Part shown: positions 52,958 to 62,534 of the stretch, piece by piece
Numbering within the stretch: position 1 is the stretch's first letter
How the letters are laid out: each line of letters starts with the position of its first letter
NCBI GenBank assembly: GCA_001766655.1
Contig: MJCC01000001.1
Span: 874,614 to 938,613, forward strand
Reading direction: 5' to 3'
Source of the DNA: Phytomonas francai
Taxonomy: Eukaryota; Euglenozoa; Kinetoplastea; Trypanosomatida; Trypanosomatidae
Length of the DNA: 64,000 bases
Notes under the pieces: generated by a model
What the model was told of the DNA's origin: nothing
Seen by the model: the letters and a program-made list of their open reading frames with translations, nothing else
Database searches by the model: none
Program-made: the position numbers and the translations under genes

Positions 52958-54031
52958 TTATTTTTCGTAATTCCACGTCACTGATGATGACTCTAATGCT
53001 CCAAATCGATCGCTCTCGCAGGTTAATTGGCCCTCGGAAGGAGAGTTCATGAAGTGGGAGGGCCTTACGTTTACCCCCACTTCTGTTGTCCTTAAGACCG
53101 TCGGATGAAAGTTGTCTAAATCGGAGCCTGGGCTTAAGGCGACTGGAGCATTTGTGTCCATTGGGCGCGCGGAGAAAGGGAGGTGCTCGCGCGTATCATG
53201 TTTTTGCTGCTGCTGCTGTAGTTGTTTACGAACAGAAGCCCCAAACAATAGGACAGGGGTGCGTTTGGAATTGTAATATTCACCTGTTATTAGCTCTGCG
53301 GAAGCCTTCGTTGGCTTTAGATTGACGGCAGGCACCGATCCCGCTGCGTTTGCTAGCCTATCCCTGATTGTGATAAAGTTTTTCTCTGCTATCATGGCTG
53401 GAGTAAAAAAAAAATTCTCTACTTGAATATAAAGCTCTCGAATCTCATGGAAGATTACACGGAGCACATAGGCGTCCTTTTTAAGATTCTTTGGTCTGGT
53501 GTAGCGAATAAATTCAGCGCGTGCACGCCAATCAAAACTTGAGGTCGAGTTGGTGCCTCTGCTAGTATTAGATGCGTTCAACTCGGTGCCTCCATGTTGA
53601 ACTGTATTAGGTTTGCGTTGTTGTACCAGAGATGAAGTTTTACCACGCAAACTTTTTTTATTCAATATCGAAGAACGACGGATCCCCAACTGATGGCTAT
53701 CTAGCATGTTGAGCTTATTCTGGACCTCATATCGGTAGTTGTAGAGAGAAAGAATATTTAACTCAACGCGGAATTGGATAAACCGAATGTACCGGTAGTA
53801 GCTAAAGTAGAGGAAAATGCAGTTAGCTGTGACACAAAATGGTATAATAACTAAAAAATAAAGCCTTTCCTTCACGCGGCTACTGATAGTGGTATCAGAG
53901 CAGAGCTCATCTATGCAAGGTGGAAGAGTGTTCTTCTCATGTGAAAAAGATCGGTTGATGTACAAAGGTGGGAACGAAACCAAAAAAAAAAGTAACGCGG
54001 AGAAGATGCCATTAGTAATAATAAGCAACAT
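52958..54031 (-). CDS. Two-pass membrane hypothetical protein
   Basis: The 357-residue protein starts at an ATG. The first hydrophobic span (about 2-25, LLIITNGIFSALLFFLVSFP) may be an uncleaved signal anchor. A short loop with two cysteines (CIDELCSD) follows, then a second span (about 57-80, YFLVIIPFCVTANCIFLYFS). The remaining 275 residues are basic and helical, then polar, and would face the cytosol; they include a glutamine run from CAG-type codons (LQQQQQKHD). No catalytic motif is visible. A small integral scaffold of the ER or endomembranes is possible, but function is unknown. Confidence 0.7.
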   Translation of the reverse strand: MLLIITNGIFSALLFFLVSFPPLYINRSFSHEKNTLPPCIDELCSDTTISSRVKERLYFLVIIPFCVTANCIFLYFSYYRYIRFIQFRVELNILSLYNYRYEVQNKLNMLDSHQLGIRRSSILNKKSLRGKTSSLVQQRKPNTVQHGGTELNASNTSRGTNSTSSFDWRARAEFIRYTRPKNLKKDAYVLRVIFHEIRELYIQVENFFFTPAMIAEKNFITIRDRLANAAGSVPAVNLKPTKASAELITGEYYNSKRTPVLLFGASVRKQLQQQQQKHDTREHLPFSARPMDTNAPVALSPGSDLDNFHPTVLRTTEVGVNVRPSHFMNSPSEGQLTCESDRFGALESSSVTWNYEK

Positions 54032-54473
54032 TGCCTCGGTCGATGCTTGCAGAGGACACTCCCTTTTGCGGTGCGCGTTTTCTCATTCAAATACAAGAAT
54101 GTGCTCTCCACGATGTGGATGCGGGAGAACAAAATAACCTGACCTGACCGGGTGTAACTAAACAAGAATAGTGACCTTTCTTTTACCGTCCTCCTTTCTT
54201 TCACACTACTTTGTAGTGTGCGTTCTACGGACTGTTCAAATATACGTAATAAGTACTATGGAGGAGAAAGCGAGGGGAAAGGAAAGTAATTCTCCTTCTG
54301 TCACGACTATCAATCGTGAAATCGTGCAGGGTATCAACAAAGACTTGTACATGCATATTTGATTTCTTAAAGGCATTCATAAACCCTAGAACACGACAGA
54401 GTAAGGGGAGGGGGATGTAATAAAAGGGTTGAGGACTGTATTTTTTTGCTCCTTAATTTTACCTTTTCGTATT
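54032..54473. other. Intergenic region, no gene seen
   Basis: Spacer between the DHHC gene and the two-pass membrane gene; no supported coding frame. Confidence 0.5.
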
Positions 54474-56027
54474 TCAGACGAATACAGGGGGCTGTGAAAA
54501 CCCTCGCCCACGGCAGTCCTGCAACTCAGCATCGGAAATAGGGTAATGAATTCCGTCTTGCCCAGTCGGCCGCAGTGTCGGCATCCCCATTAGCCAGGCC
54601 ACGACTGCAGCCCTCTGTAGGCTGTGGAGGAAAAGTCCCAGATAGCCTTGCGGCGGTGCAGGGGTCCCTTCTGCCCTGGAAGTCGATTCTATGTTGCCCA
54701 TCCTGCATGCCTTTTCAAGCTCCCAGAACACAATGGGGTCATCAACGGTGCGAAAGACTTCGATAAAATTACGCCATGGACCCAAGTTGTATGGACTACG
54801 ATACCAGAAGTTTGTTGTGGAAAAGATCCATTTCCTTTTATGACGAATATTGATGCCCTCAATAGGGGTCGCATTCCGCCATATCTGAATAAAATTTTGG
54901 ACGTTAAAAATTCCTGTAAAAATAATTGCGACACAGACCAAAATAATGGATAGATTGACTGGGCCAGAGATGAGTTTGGCGCCGATAGGGCCATACGGGG
55001 CGTTAGTGAGATGAAGCACACGTTTCTGAAGTGCGGCGCGGCTATCCATCTCCAAGCTCTGAAAAAGTTGCTGTGTGGCTCGCTTCAACTCCCGCTCGTA
55101 TCTCATCTGGCACAGCCAACCATATCCCGCAAAATTCACAACGAAAAAACTCATGATATGAAGCCAGAGAACGAAGAGTACAAAGTAGCGCTGGTTCTCA
55201 ACATCAACACAGTTGTTGAGGAACATGCAGTGGTGGTCCATCTTTGGCACACATTCGTTGCATAGGCTGCAGTGATGCTCTCGTGGGGCTTTGAGGCGGC
55301 AGCAAGTTTTACAGCGACGCCGCGGCGCGTCAAGCAACCGATAACGTCGCTCTTCTAGTGTGTAGCTCTCCGCAGCAAGACTCATACGCTCCAACTCTCG
55401 CAAAACTTCAGTGGATGCCAGCGAGGGAGCAAAGCCTGATGAATAGAACTGTCGAAGATGCATATGGAGGGATGAACAAAAAGCCTTGCACTTGTTAAAT
55501 AGTTGTAGTTTGGTCGATTTGTTCGATGCCGTGTCGCTACTGTCATCCTCCTCTTCGTCAATTTGACGATGAAGATAGTACTTAGAGGATAGGATAAGAT
55601 CGTCTCTAGAGGTACAAACGTTAGAAAAGCTATGCCCCCTGGAGACAATTTCAATATCTTTGGGACAGTCTCCTGTGGTGCTACGGTAAAAACGCTTTGA
55701 AGGGGGTGTCCTACCCAGACGCAACGAGAAGACCGCTGCAGAAATGAAATTGAAGAAAACGTTAAAAGACCCCACAACTAGTGTCCAATGGAAAAGGCTA
55801 TGCCTCCAAGTCCCAGGCTGCGCAATTACAGGGGCAACATCACGGACCATTACAATGGTTACAAAACCCATGAGTCCGATGCTTATCATCATCACAGCAT
55901 ATCCTGTTAGACAAGCAATTGACTTAATCGGCTCTGAAAACCACTTCTGCTCCAGAAGCAAGCCAAGAATAGCTATGTATTCTTGTTTTGTGACCGCGTA
56001 CCAGAAGTCATTTCTGAAATTTTCCAT
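54474..56027 (-). CDS. DHHC-type protein S-palmitoyltransferase
   Basis: The 517-residue protein starts at an ATG. It attaches palmitate to cysteines of membrane proteins. The cysteine-rich domain reads CKTCCRLKAPREHHCSLCNE, CVPKMDHHCMFLNNCV and NQRYFVLFVLWL, with the catalytic DHHC at residues 264-267. Four membrane spans flank it: about 40-62 (CLTGYAVMMISIGLMGFVTI), 82-110, 283-305 and 345-368 (LSIILVCVAIIFTGIFNVQN). The loop between spans 1-2 and the zinc domain is long (about 125-235), charged and cytosolic. The C-terminal 140 residues include NLGPWRNFIEVF, the usual place where other family members have TTxE. The stop is TGA with a TAA six codons on. Confidence 0.93.
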   Translation of the reverse strand: MENFRNDFWYAVTKQEYIAILGLLLEQKWFSEPIKSIACLTGYAVMMISIGLMGFVTIVMVRDVAPVIAQPGTWRHSLFHWTLVVGSFNVFFNFISAAVFSLRLGRTPPSKRFYRSTTGDCPKDIEIVSRGHSFSNVCTSRDDLILSSKYYLHRQIDEEEDDSSDTASNKSTKLQLFNKCKAFCSSLHMHLRQFYSSGFAPSLASTEVLRELERMSLAAESYTLEERRYRLLDAPRRRCKTCCRLKAPREHHCSLCNECVPKMDHHCMFLNNCVDVENQRYFVLFVLWLHIMSFFVVNFAGYGWLCQMRYERELKRATQQLFQSLEMDSRAALQKRVLHLTNAPYGPIGAKLISGPVNLSIILVCVAIIFTGIFNVQNFIQIWRNATPIEGINIRHKRKWIFSTTNFWYRSPYNLGPWRNFIEVFRTVDDPIVFWELEKACRMGNIESTSRAEGTPAPPQGYLGLFLHSLQRAAVVAWLMGMPTLRPTGQDGIHYPISDAELQDCRGRGFSQPPVFV

Positions 56028-56450
56028 TGAAACGGTCTTTTTCTTGTTTTCGATTTCTCTCTCCCTTTGAAAGATGGTTGAAACAGATCAGATAAAAGGA
56101 AAAAGACACACAGGCTAGTACTCATCTATGTATATATACATAGATATATATCAGGAAACACGGTCGCATACACTTATAGATCGATTCACCCAGGTTGAAC
56201 GCAGCCTTGGTTGCAATGAAATACGGCTTTCGATTAGAAAAGATATGAGACAGAATAGTTTAATTGGTAGAGAGTATATCGAATCAAGGGTAGAAAAGAA
56301 TTAACACTCCTCAGACGCAGCTAAAGTACAACGAGGGAAGCATTTTATTTCTGTAAGGTATTGAACCACCTTTTCAAGCTCTACTACGACATTCGATCAT
56401 TTCTCTCAGACCTGACCTTTCCGTCTCGTCCATCCGCTGTAGTCTTCAAT
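56028..56450. other. Intergenic region, no gene seen
   Basis: AT-rich spacer with TA-containing patches (56130-56152); no gene supported. Confidence 0.55.
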
Positions 56451-57293
56451 CTACCGTCGATTTCCCTTTGGGAGTTCTCTTCGCGAGGGCATCCGACGAG
56501 GCGGATCTCGCGGCTTACGCTTCCCTCGCAATCGATTGATGTAATCTCGCATAAGGCCATATTTATTTTCCGAGCATGTTAGGAAGTACAAGTACTCGTA
56601 GGTGAAGATGCCACCTGTGTGTCCATCCGAGAATACGATGCGTAAAGCATAGTTTCCAACCGGAAAGACATCCTCGATGGTGATGCCACGGCGACCGTAG
56701 ATCAGAACATTGTTATTAGCATAACTACCATCCGTGCTAGAGGTGTAAGCACGCAGGTATTCGGCCAGAGCGCGAGTGCGATGCTCCCCTACCGCCTCCT
56801 GCTCCCTCTGTTCGGCTACCGTCAGTAGGTTCGCCGCCGCTCCGGATGGAGAAACCACCGATCTTGGTTGATCCGTGGATATCCTCCTTCCTACTGTCCG
56901 CATCTCGGCAGGCCAGGTGAAATCGATATACTGTTTTGTCTTATCAACACTTATTGCTATGGGGACGCAGTATTGTACTACACTACCTTGTCGCTTCAGA
57001 CGCTCTGCGAGCGTCTCGCTCATCGACGCCACCTTCTCCAGCTTTCGGCGTGGCTCGGTTACAAGCTTCTCATCTTGGAAGACGCGATTTGTAAGCCTAT
57101 CGATCGATTTTTCTACCACTTCTCTAATGCGGTTGGTCACAAAGGAGATCGGCAGCTGCGATGCGTTCAGCGTTCTTGGAATACAAGACGAGGTAACGGT
57201 TCCTATGAGAGCTCGGGATGAAGAGCGTAGAAATCGATGGCAAAAACAGATGCCCCACGATCTCCCTCTCCCGAACGTTGATGGCGTTACCAT
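56451..57293 (-). CDS. DUF971 (GBBH-like) domain protein, possibly mitochondrial
   Basis: The protein has 280 residues from the first ATG (57291-57293); the frame is open to 57329 only from TTG. The N terminus (VTPSTFGRGRSWGICFCHRF, then LRSSSRALIG) is basic and lacks acids, fitting a mitochondrial presequence. The C-terminal third carries the DUF971 signature: IEDVFPVGNYALRIVFSDGH, then TGGIFTYEYLYFLT. This small fold is found alone in bacteria, next to Mrp-type Fe-S carriers, and as the N-terminal domain of gamma-butyrobetaine hydroxylases. No dioxygenase or ATPase domain is attached here. Role in Fe-S cluster handling is an inference only. Confidence 0.8.
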   Translation of the reverse strand: MVTPSTFGRGRSWGICFCHRFLRSSSRALIGTVTSSCIPRTLNASQLPISFVTNRIREVVEKSIDRLTNRVFQDEKLVTEPRRKLEKVASMSETLAERLKRQGSVVQYCVPIAISVDKTKQYIDFTWPAEMRTVGRRISTDQPRSVVSPSGAAANLLTVAEQREQEAVGEHRTRALAEYLRAYTSSTDGSYANNNVLIYGRRGITIEDVFPVGNYALRIVFSDGHTGGIFTYEYLYFLTCSENKYGLMRDYINRLRGKRKPRDPPRRMPSRRELPKGNRR

Positions 57294-57685
57294 AAAGAAA
57301 GCACCAAATTTTAGAGCGGTAAGGTTCAAGTAACTAAGATTCGTTAGATGGATGCGCTATGGGTTGTGTAAAGGAGACAGACAATAATGATAAAGATCGT
57401 GTTGCTGCGATTGTGAAAAAAAGGGACTTCACCCCGTAACAAGTACAGATTCAACTCTACCTATACTTTCACCATGAAATATGCATCCCGTTAGGGACTT
57501 CCGTCAATTTGGCCTATCCGAAACCCCCCCAAAAAAATACAAATAATTATGCTGAAACCAGACTCTTTCAGACACTTTTAAAGAATGTATATATATTAAA
57601 TTACCGCCTTTCGGTACCCCCCTTTTCTCTGTAAACCGGTTGTTTTCCTTTATTTGTAGCTGGTAGATTTTTTACTAATCAGTAA
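57294..57685. other. Intergenic region, no gene seen
   Basis: Spacer between the DUF393 and DUF971 genes; AT-rich with an A-rich patch after CCCCCCC (57525-57540). Confidence 0.5.
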
Positions 57686-58525
57686 TTAGGACGTATACCG
57701 TGTGTGCCAGGACCAGCGCCTCTCCTTCATGCCATCAATTAGGCTGCATACTTTGACTGCGTCGTCTTCGGAAGCTCCCCAGATTTGCTTCCGGCGCTTC
57801 GATACAGCACGCTTAAACCACACATCACCCAAACGCCTTGGTATGGCATAGTATAGGAGGCGGAATATCGCTCGAAGCCACATGCGATCGAGGTGCATGC
57901 CAATACGACACATGGCAGCGAAGTTGGTGGAGACAAGCAGGTCCGTATCCTCCGGCCGAGAGAGGATTGCAGCGTCCATGTGATCGATAACCTTTGTTTT
58001 TGCAGAGTCGGTTCCCCAAAAGGAAAAGACTGCCGTCAGCGAAGATGACGACGACGCTGAGTCTTGTGGTGTCGATGCAAACAGTGCGGCGTTGCGGTCC
58101 TCTCGAGGACAGTAACCACCTGCCCGTCGCAGGAGAGACGAATTCTTCGAGGCTACTTTCTCGACGAACAGAATTACTAGATCATCCGGCAAGGGCGATA
58201 TTTGAGGAGGTGAGGGAAGTCTCAAAGTAGATGCGCCTGTCGAAAGTAGCCTCTTTGATGAAATCGAGGTGACAAAAAATAGACGCTTAAGTTCATTCCC
58301 TTCTAAGCAATTGAAAGAAGTGAAATAAATTTGGTGCCGCTCCAAATTCGTATCCTGCGTATTTCCAAACAAATAAGAAGGAATTGAGAGGTAGTTAAAG
58401 TTCCGCTCTAGAACATAACGGACACGATCCTGACACAGCAAGCAACGCCCATCGAAGACCGCTAAATTACGCGGTAAGCGTGGCAATAGTGTCTTAAATG
58501 TTAATCCACGGTGGCGTGTCGTCAT
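57686..58525 (-). CDS. DUF393 (DCC) thiol-disulfide oxidoreductase-like protein
   Basis: The protein has 279 residues from the first ATG (58523-58525). It opens with a basic stretch (TTRHRGLTFKTLLPRLPRN) that may target mitochondria, then the family signature LAVFDGRCLLCQDRVRYVLE with the CxxC at residues 28-31. The end of the domain (RPEDTDLLVSTNFAAMCRIG, then AIFRLLYYAIPRRLGDVWFK) is also typical. Between the two lies an insert of about 100 residues, Ser-rich (SASSSSSLTAVF), where bacterial relatives have a short loop. The substrate is unknown in the family. TAA stop. Confidence 0.85.
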   Translation of the reverse strand: MTTRHRGLTFKTLLPRLPRNLAVFDGRCLLCQDRVRYVLERNFNYLSIPSYLFGNTQDTNLERHQIYFTSFNCLEGNELKRLFFVTSISSKRLLSTGASTLRLPSPPQISPLPDDLVILFVEKVASKNSSLLRRAGGYCPREDRNAALFASTPQDSASSSSSLTAVFSFWGTDSAKTKVIDHMDAAILSRPEDTDLLVSTNFAAMCRIGMHLDRMWLRAIFRLLYYAIPRRLGDVWFKRAVSKRRKQIWGASEDDAVKVCSLIDGMKERRWSWHTRYTS

Positions 58526-59102
58526 TCTGGCTACCAAACCACATACCCTCAGAAGAAATGAAGGGAATTCGATATATGTATATTTGTGATAAAAATTTAG
58601 GGGGGGGGGGGGGGGAGAAGAATGAAAAGTGCTTCCTTTGACTTTTTTGTCGGCCTATTTTTTTGTGTACACTTTTGGATAGCAGGAAGTCGTTCGCAGC
58701 GCCGAAGATGTAGAGCTGTTTCCGTTAATAAGAATTAGAGTTGGGAAAAAAAGCATGACCATAGGGAGATAAACGAGATCAAACTAAACTCTTTGGCTTT
58801 CTAATAGAAAAAGACTCGCCTCAATAGCGAGGTGTTCCGATTTACTCCTCCATGCTGTGATACTTGGGAAACAATACCAAGGAAGATACACATTTGCTCA
58901 TACTTTGGCTAAGTATAAATTCAAGTAAAGACGTGAACAAAAGTGCATATAAAAGATTAATATACTATTGAAAATAAATATAGACGTACTACAATTGGGA
59001 AAAAATAAATGGATAAACGTTTTTTTTAGAACTTATATTTATTGATACGCTTACTTTACAGTTTCTCGCATGCCTTGTTTCCCTGTTGGGATTTTTAATT
59101 AC
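58526..59102. other. Intergenic region with a G16 run
   Basis: Spacer between BCKDH E1 alpha and the DUF393 gene. On the minus strand the sixteen-C run (58600-58615) is about 75 bases upstream of the DUF393 ATG and could serve as its splice-site pyrimidine tract. No gene seen. Confidence 0.55.
58600..58615. repeat. G16 homopolymer (C16 on the coding strand)
   Basis: Sixteen consecutive G. Its position ahead of the DUF393 start suggests a pyrimidine tract for trans-splicing on the minus strand; the exact length is prone to sequencing error. Confidence 0.85.
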
Positions 59103-60491
59103 CTAATGTTTCTCGGCGTCATACCGCGCCTTGTGTTTCTTATAGTGCTCAACTACCTGATTTTTCTGTTGCTGCAAGTGTGGAATAAGATCCTCGAAAA
59201 CGTCATCAAGTAATGTATCGACCGGCCAGATCGGCAACTTTTCCTGACGGCGAAGCTCACTGATCACCTCCTTACGAGTCTCGTTCGCCACGCTCACAGA
59301 TTGTTCGGCATCCCACCAGCCACGGCGGATCATAAACTGCTCAAACCGCTTGATTGGGTCTATGTTCTGGACAAAGAACTCGATCTCATCCTTGTCACGG
59401 TAGGCGGTACTATCGTCAGAGGTAGAATGATGTCCCACACGGTACGTAAAGGCCTCCACAAGGACTGGTATGTTGTGCCTTAAGATAATCTCGCGTGCCC
59501 GACGCACGGTATGATACACGGCCAGAATATCGTTGCCGTCCACTCGCGCCGCTGGCATGCCGTAGCCCGCGGCTCGCGACAGAATCCCATCACCACGGTA
59601 TTGATCCTCTGTCTTTGTTGAAATAGCATAGCCGTTGTTTCGCACGAAAAATAGCGAATGTGAGCCTACCGTACTAGCAAAATTGAGAGCGGCATGGAAG
59701 TCGCCCTCACTCGTAGAGCCTTCACCCATAAAAGTTGCACAGATACGCGCCCCAGGCACCTGCGCAAGATCCGTCCCGGGGGGCAAATCCTTGAGCAGCT
59801 CCTCATTCTCCAAGCGAAGCGCATAGCCAGAACCGGCCCCGTGGGGTATCTGCGTTGCCAGGGGAGCGCTTATCATCTGAGCGTTGATATGTTCAGAACC
59901 GTAGAGCATGGGCATCAGCCGTCCTTTCTGTTTGCATTCAATGCTCCCCACGCACTTCGTAATGGCATCTTTTATTGAGTAGCCGCGATAGGTCAAAGCG
60001 CTGGCCTCGCGGTACTGTAGATAGAGTTCATCTCTGTCATTCAGGGCCGCCGCAGCCCCTGTAACAGCCGCCTCCTCACCGAACATGGACATGTAGAAGC
60101 TGATACGTCCCTGGCGCTGTGCCTCGAGGAGGATCTTGTCCATGGTGTTTTGGATGAGCATCGTGCGCAGCATGCGCTCCGCCACCGGCCGCGATATGAG
60201 GCCCCCCTCATCATCGGGCTTAAACTGAAACAACGGATCACGATCCTCATCGACGGAGGTGGGCTCGTCATTCAGCGAGGTACCCCCATTGAGATCCATG
60301 ATGTGGAACAACGGAACCGCGGGTGAGCGATTAAAGATAAAGTTAAGTGTTTTTGTCGTAGCCGGGCCGCCTTGAAAGTCAACGTTCCACACCTTCTGGG
60401 CTGTTCTAAAAACATCGTTGATATCATTAGGACGCAGTGTGGAAATTCCCAATGAGGCAGTCCTGAGAGCTCGACGACAAAAACGAATCAT
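59103..60491 (-). CDS. BCKDHA: 2-oxoisovalerate dehydrogenase E1 alpha subunit (BCKDH E1 alpha)
   Basis: The protein has 462 residues from the ATG at 60489-60491. The frame reaches 60536, but an acceptor AG at 60509-60510 excludes the earlier ATG, and the chosen start gives a mitochondrial presequence (IRFCRRALRTASLGISTL). It decarboxylates branched-chain 2-oxo acids with thiamine diphosphate in the mitochondrial matrix. Visible elements: QGRISFYMSMFGEEAAVTGA, the TPP motif GEGSTSEGDFHAALNFASTV ending FFVRNNGYAIST, VDGNDILAVYHTVRRAREII, and the regulatory phosphorylation loop YRVGHHSTSDDSTAYR. The SDD and HHSTSDDST pattern distinguishes it from pyruvate dehydrogenase E1 alpha. Complete at both ends; TAG stop. 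Confidence 0.96.
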   Translation of the reverse strand: MIRFCRRALRTASLGISTLRPNDINDVFRTAQKVWNVDFQGGPATTKTLNFIFNRSPAVPLFHIMDLNGGTSLNDEPTSVDEDRDPLFQFKPDDEGGLISRPVAERMLRTMLIQNTMDKILLEAQRQGRISFYMSMFGEEAAVTGAAAALNDRDELYLQYREASALTYRGYSIKDAITKCVGSIECKQKGRLMPMLYGSEHINAQMISAPLATQIPHGAGSGYALRLENEELLKDLPPGTDLAQVPGARICATFMGEGSTSEGDFHAALNFASTVGSHSLFFVRNNGYAISTKTEDQYRGDGILSRAAGYGMPAARVDGNDILAVYHTVRRAREIILRHNIPVLVEAFTYRVGHHSTSDDSTAYRDKDEIEFFVQNIDPIKRFEQFMIRRGWWDAEQSVSVANETRKEVISELRRQEKLPIWPVDTLLDDVFEDLIPHLQQQKNQVVEHYKKHKARYDAEKH

Positions 60492-61009
60492 GCGTGTAGA
60501 CTTTCGCTCTGGGAAGAAGAAGATAACAAAACTCAAAAGAAGGTATTCCTTGAAGAGACGATTACGATGATACTAGAGTATTAATAGCTGTATAACTCAC
60601 AGTATGATGTTCAATAAATAAATAAGAATCGAAATACTTTTCAAAATGATAGATTCTGAATGTAATTTGATAACGATTCTACACTTCCTAGAAATGTAGT
60701 GTGTGTAAAGGAAGTAAAAATTAGCCCATCATAATAGTTGAAAGTAGAATTCTCCCAAAACAACAAAGACGGTTCCCCACAGTCCTGTTAAAAAAAAAAC
60801 AAAAACGAATACTCTGTTGTTCGGTTTTAAAATGTTGATATACAAATGTTCCTTTGTTTACATTGAAGCAAACGATTGCAGCCGGAAAACAAGGAAGGAA
60901 AACATTGACTCCCTTTCCTCCACTTACTGTACCGCGGGAAAAAGCGTATAATGCACACGCCCTCGCTTGTCTGAGGAAAATTTTTTATCAGACGTAATTT
61001 CATAGCCTC
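60492..61009. other. Intergenic region, no gene seen
   Basis: AT-rich spacer between CYB5D1-like and BCKDH E1 alpha genes; apart from the acceptor described at 60509 nothing is supported. Confidence 0.55.
60509..60510 (-). promoter_or_regulatory. Probable spliced-leader acceptor AG for BCKDH E1 alpha
   Basis: On the minus strand TTTTGTTATCTTCTTCTTCC ends in CAG, 18 bases before the ATG at 60491. It is the clearest acceptor in the window and rules out the ATG at 60536. Use is inferred. Confidence 0.65.
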
Positions 61010-61675
61010 TCATGCAACCGTTAAATCATCGTCATAGTACAGATGAATGGCCGGGATGTAATAGTCTGCGTTAAGCCCTAGGTTTTCAAAGCCTTCAGAT
61101 TCGTCCGGGATGCCATTCTCATTAAGAGTTAGCTCCATGTCTAGGTCGTGCGGTTCTGGTACCAACCGCCTCCATGTATAGCTTCGGGCATGCGCGTTGT
61201 AAATCAAGTATCGCTCTTTTAGTATATTAAGTAGGGTTTCCTCACAACAGACCTCTAGAGTGACCTCATCTTTCGTTAGGGTATTAATAATACGCACTAG
61301 CCTCGTTTTCTTGGTGAGCTTACCAATAATGTATTGAGGGTCTTTCCACCACGGAATGTCGTACTCGAGGTCTAAATTGCTGTCGGGAAAAATCGTAGGG
61401 ACGTGAGGGAAGCGACCATCCGGCTGTGCATAGGTGCGCATACCACTTACTATGTCAACACAAGTCTTCAAGTCATCTGCAGTAAGATCCCACCAATGAG
61501 AGATGTCCGACCCGGCGGCACGAACAAGAGGGATCACCAGGTGCTCAAACTTGGGACGGGCTTTATAGGCTTTGATAAGGGGTGTGAGGTCAAGCACATT
61601 CCCATTGAGTGAAACGTACGCATCATCACTGAAGGCGTGCTGCCGCACCTCATTTGGGGTATAAAACCTGCACAT
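61010..61675 (-). CDS. Cytochrome b5 domain-containing protein 1-like (CYB5D1), flagellar
   Basis: The protein has 221 residues from the first ATG (61673-61675); the five codons before it begin with TTG. It is colinear with animal CYB5D1 over the full length: RFYTPNEVRQHAFSDDAYVS, LNGNVLDLTPLI, AAGSDISHWWDLTADDLKT, RFPHVPTIFPDSNLD, PWWKDPQYIIGKLTKKTRLV, RIINTLTKDEVTLEVCCEET, YNAHARSYTWRRL and the end HLYYDDDLTVA. CYB5D1 is a ciliary protein in animals and algae, so an axonemal place is inferred. In ordinary cytochrome b5 the heme ligand is in HPGG; here the equivalent turn is degenerate, leaving the SDISHWWD histidine as a candidate ligand. The match of the C-terminal DDLT end shows that the TGA stop is genuine. 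Confidence 0.92.
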   Translation of the reverse strand: MCRFYTPNEVRQHAFSDDAYVSLNGNVLDLTPLIKAYKARPKFEHLVIPLVRAAGSDISHWWDLTADDLKTCVDIVSGMRTYAQPDGRFPHVPTIFPDSNLDLEYDIPWWKDPQYIIGKLTKKTRLVRIINTLTKDEVTLEVCCEETLLNILKERYLIYNAHARSYTWRRLVPEPHDLDMELTLNENGIPDESEGFENLGLNADYYIPAIHLYYDDDLTVA

Positions 61676-62534
61676 AGTAATTAGAAACAACTGATGAACC
61701 AGCTGACAAGGATTTCTTAAAATTTATACCTATTAGGAAAGCCTAGACCCCGTTGGAGAACTCTTTTAATGTTGCTGTGTGCGGTGGGTCTAGGCTGAGT
61801 TCTTTGTTATTTCTAGTTGATAATTGGAAAAGAAAAATGCATGAAAGATATTGTTAAATTGAAAGCCTCTTGTTTGTTATTTTAGGTGAAAGCTTATCAA
61901 AAAGAAGGATATACCTTCCCAAGAACAAATACTTGATAATAATTTTAACACCGTATGGAAACATCAAAAGGGCTCATATATGTATATATGTTATTGATAT
62001 TAACAACTTTTGAGTTTCAACGGCTGAGAAACAATATGCTTGGCCGGTGAAAACATGTTGCACCCCAATACGCACCTATTCAAAAACGGGAAAATGTGAT
62101 CGATAATCAGCTTATACATATATATAGATATATAAAGCCGGTGTGTCTTTTCTGAATTAACAGAAGCACTCTTATGTTGTGGCTTCATTAATTTCCCTTT
62201 TTATCATGTCATTTATTCTTAGTGCAAGGCAAGAGAGCGCTAAACTCTATACATATACTCAAATATAGAACATACACACATAACGTTTCATTTGTATTGG
62301 ATAAAAAAAAAATGGTAAAGAATGTTCTCCCTACATAAGCCCTTCGGTAACCCATAGATATATATAACAAAGATATAGACATGCCTAACGGATCTTTTTA
62401 ATTTACTAAAAAAAAATGTAAAGAGCATTGCTTTTCCCATTACGACCTTTTATTCTGTTACCTTTTGTTCTTCTAGGGTAGCTTCCCTTTTCTTACCCTC
62501 TGCATACCGCAAGGATCAAATGTTAAGAGTATGA
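61676..62534. other. Intergenic region, no gene seen
   Basis: AT-rich spacer between PRMT5 and the CYB5D1-like gene with small TA clusters (61977-61990, 62117-62132); no gene supported. Confidence 0.55.
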
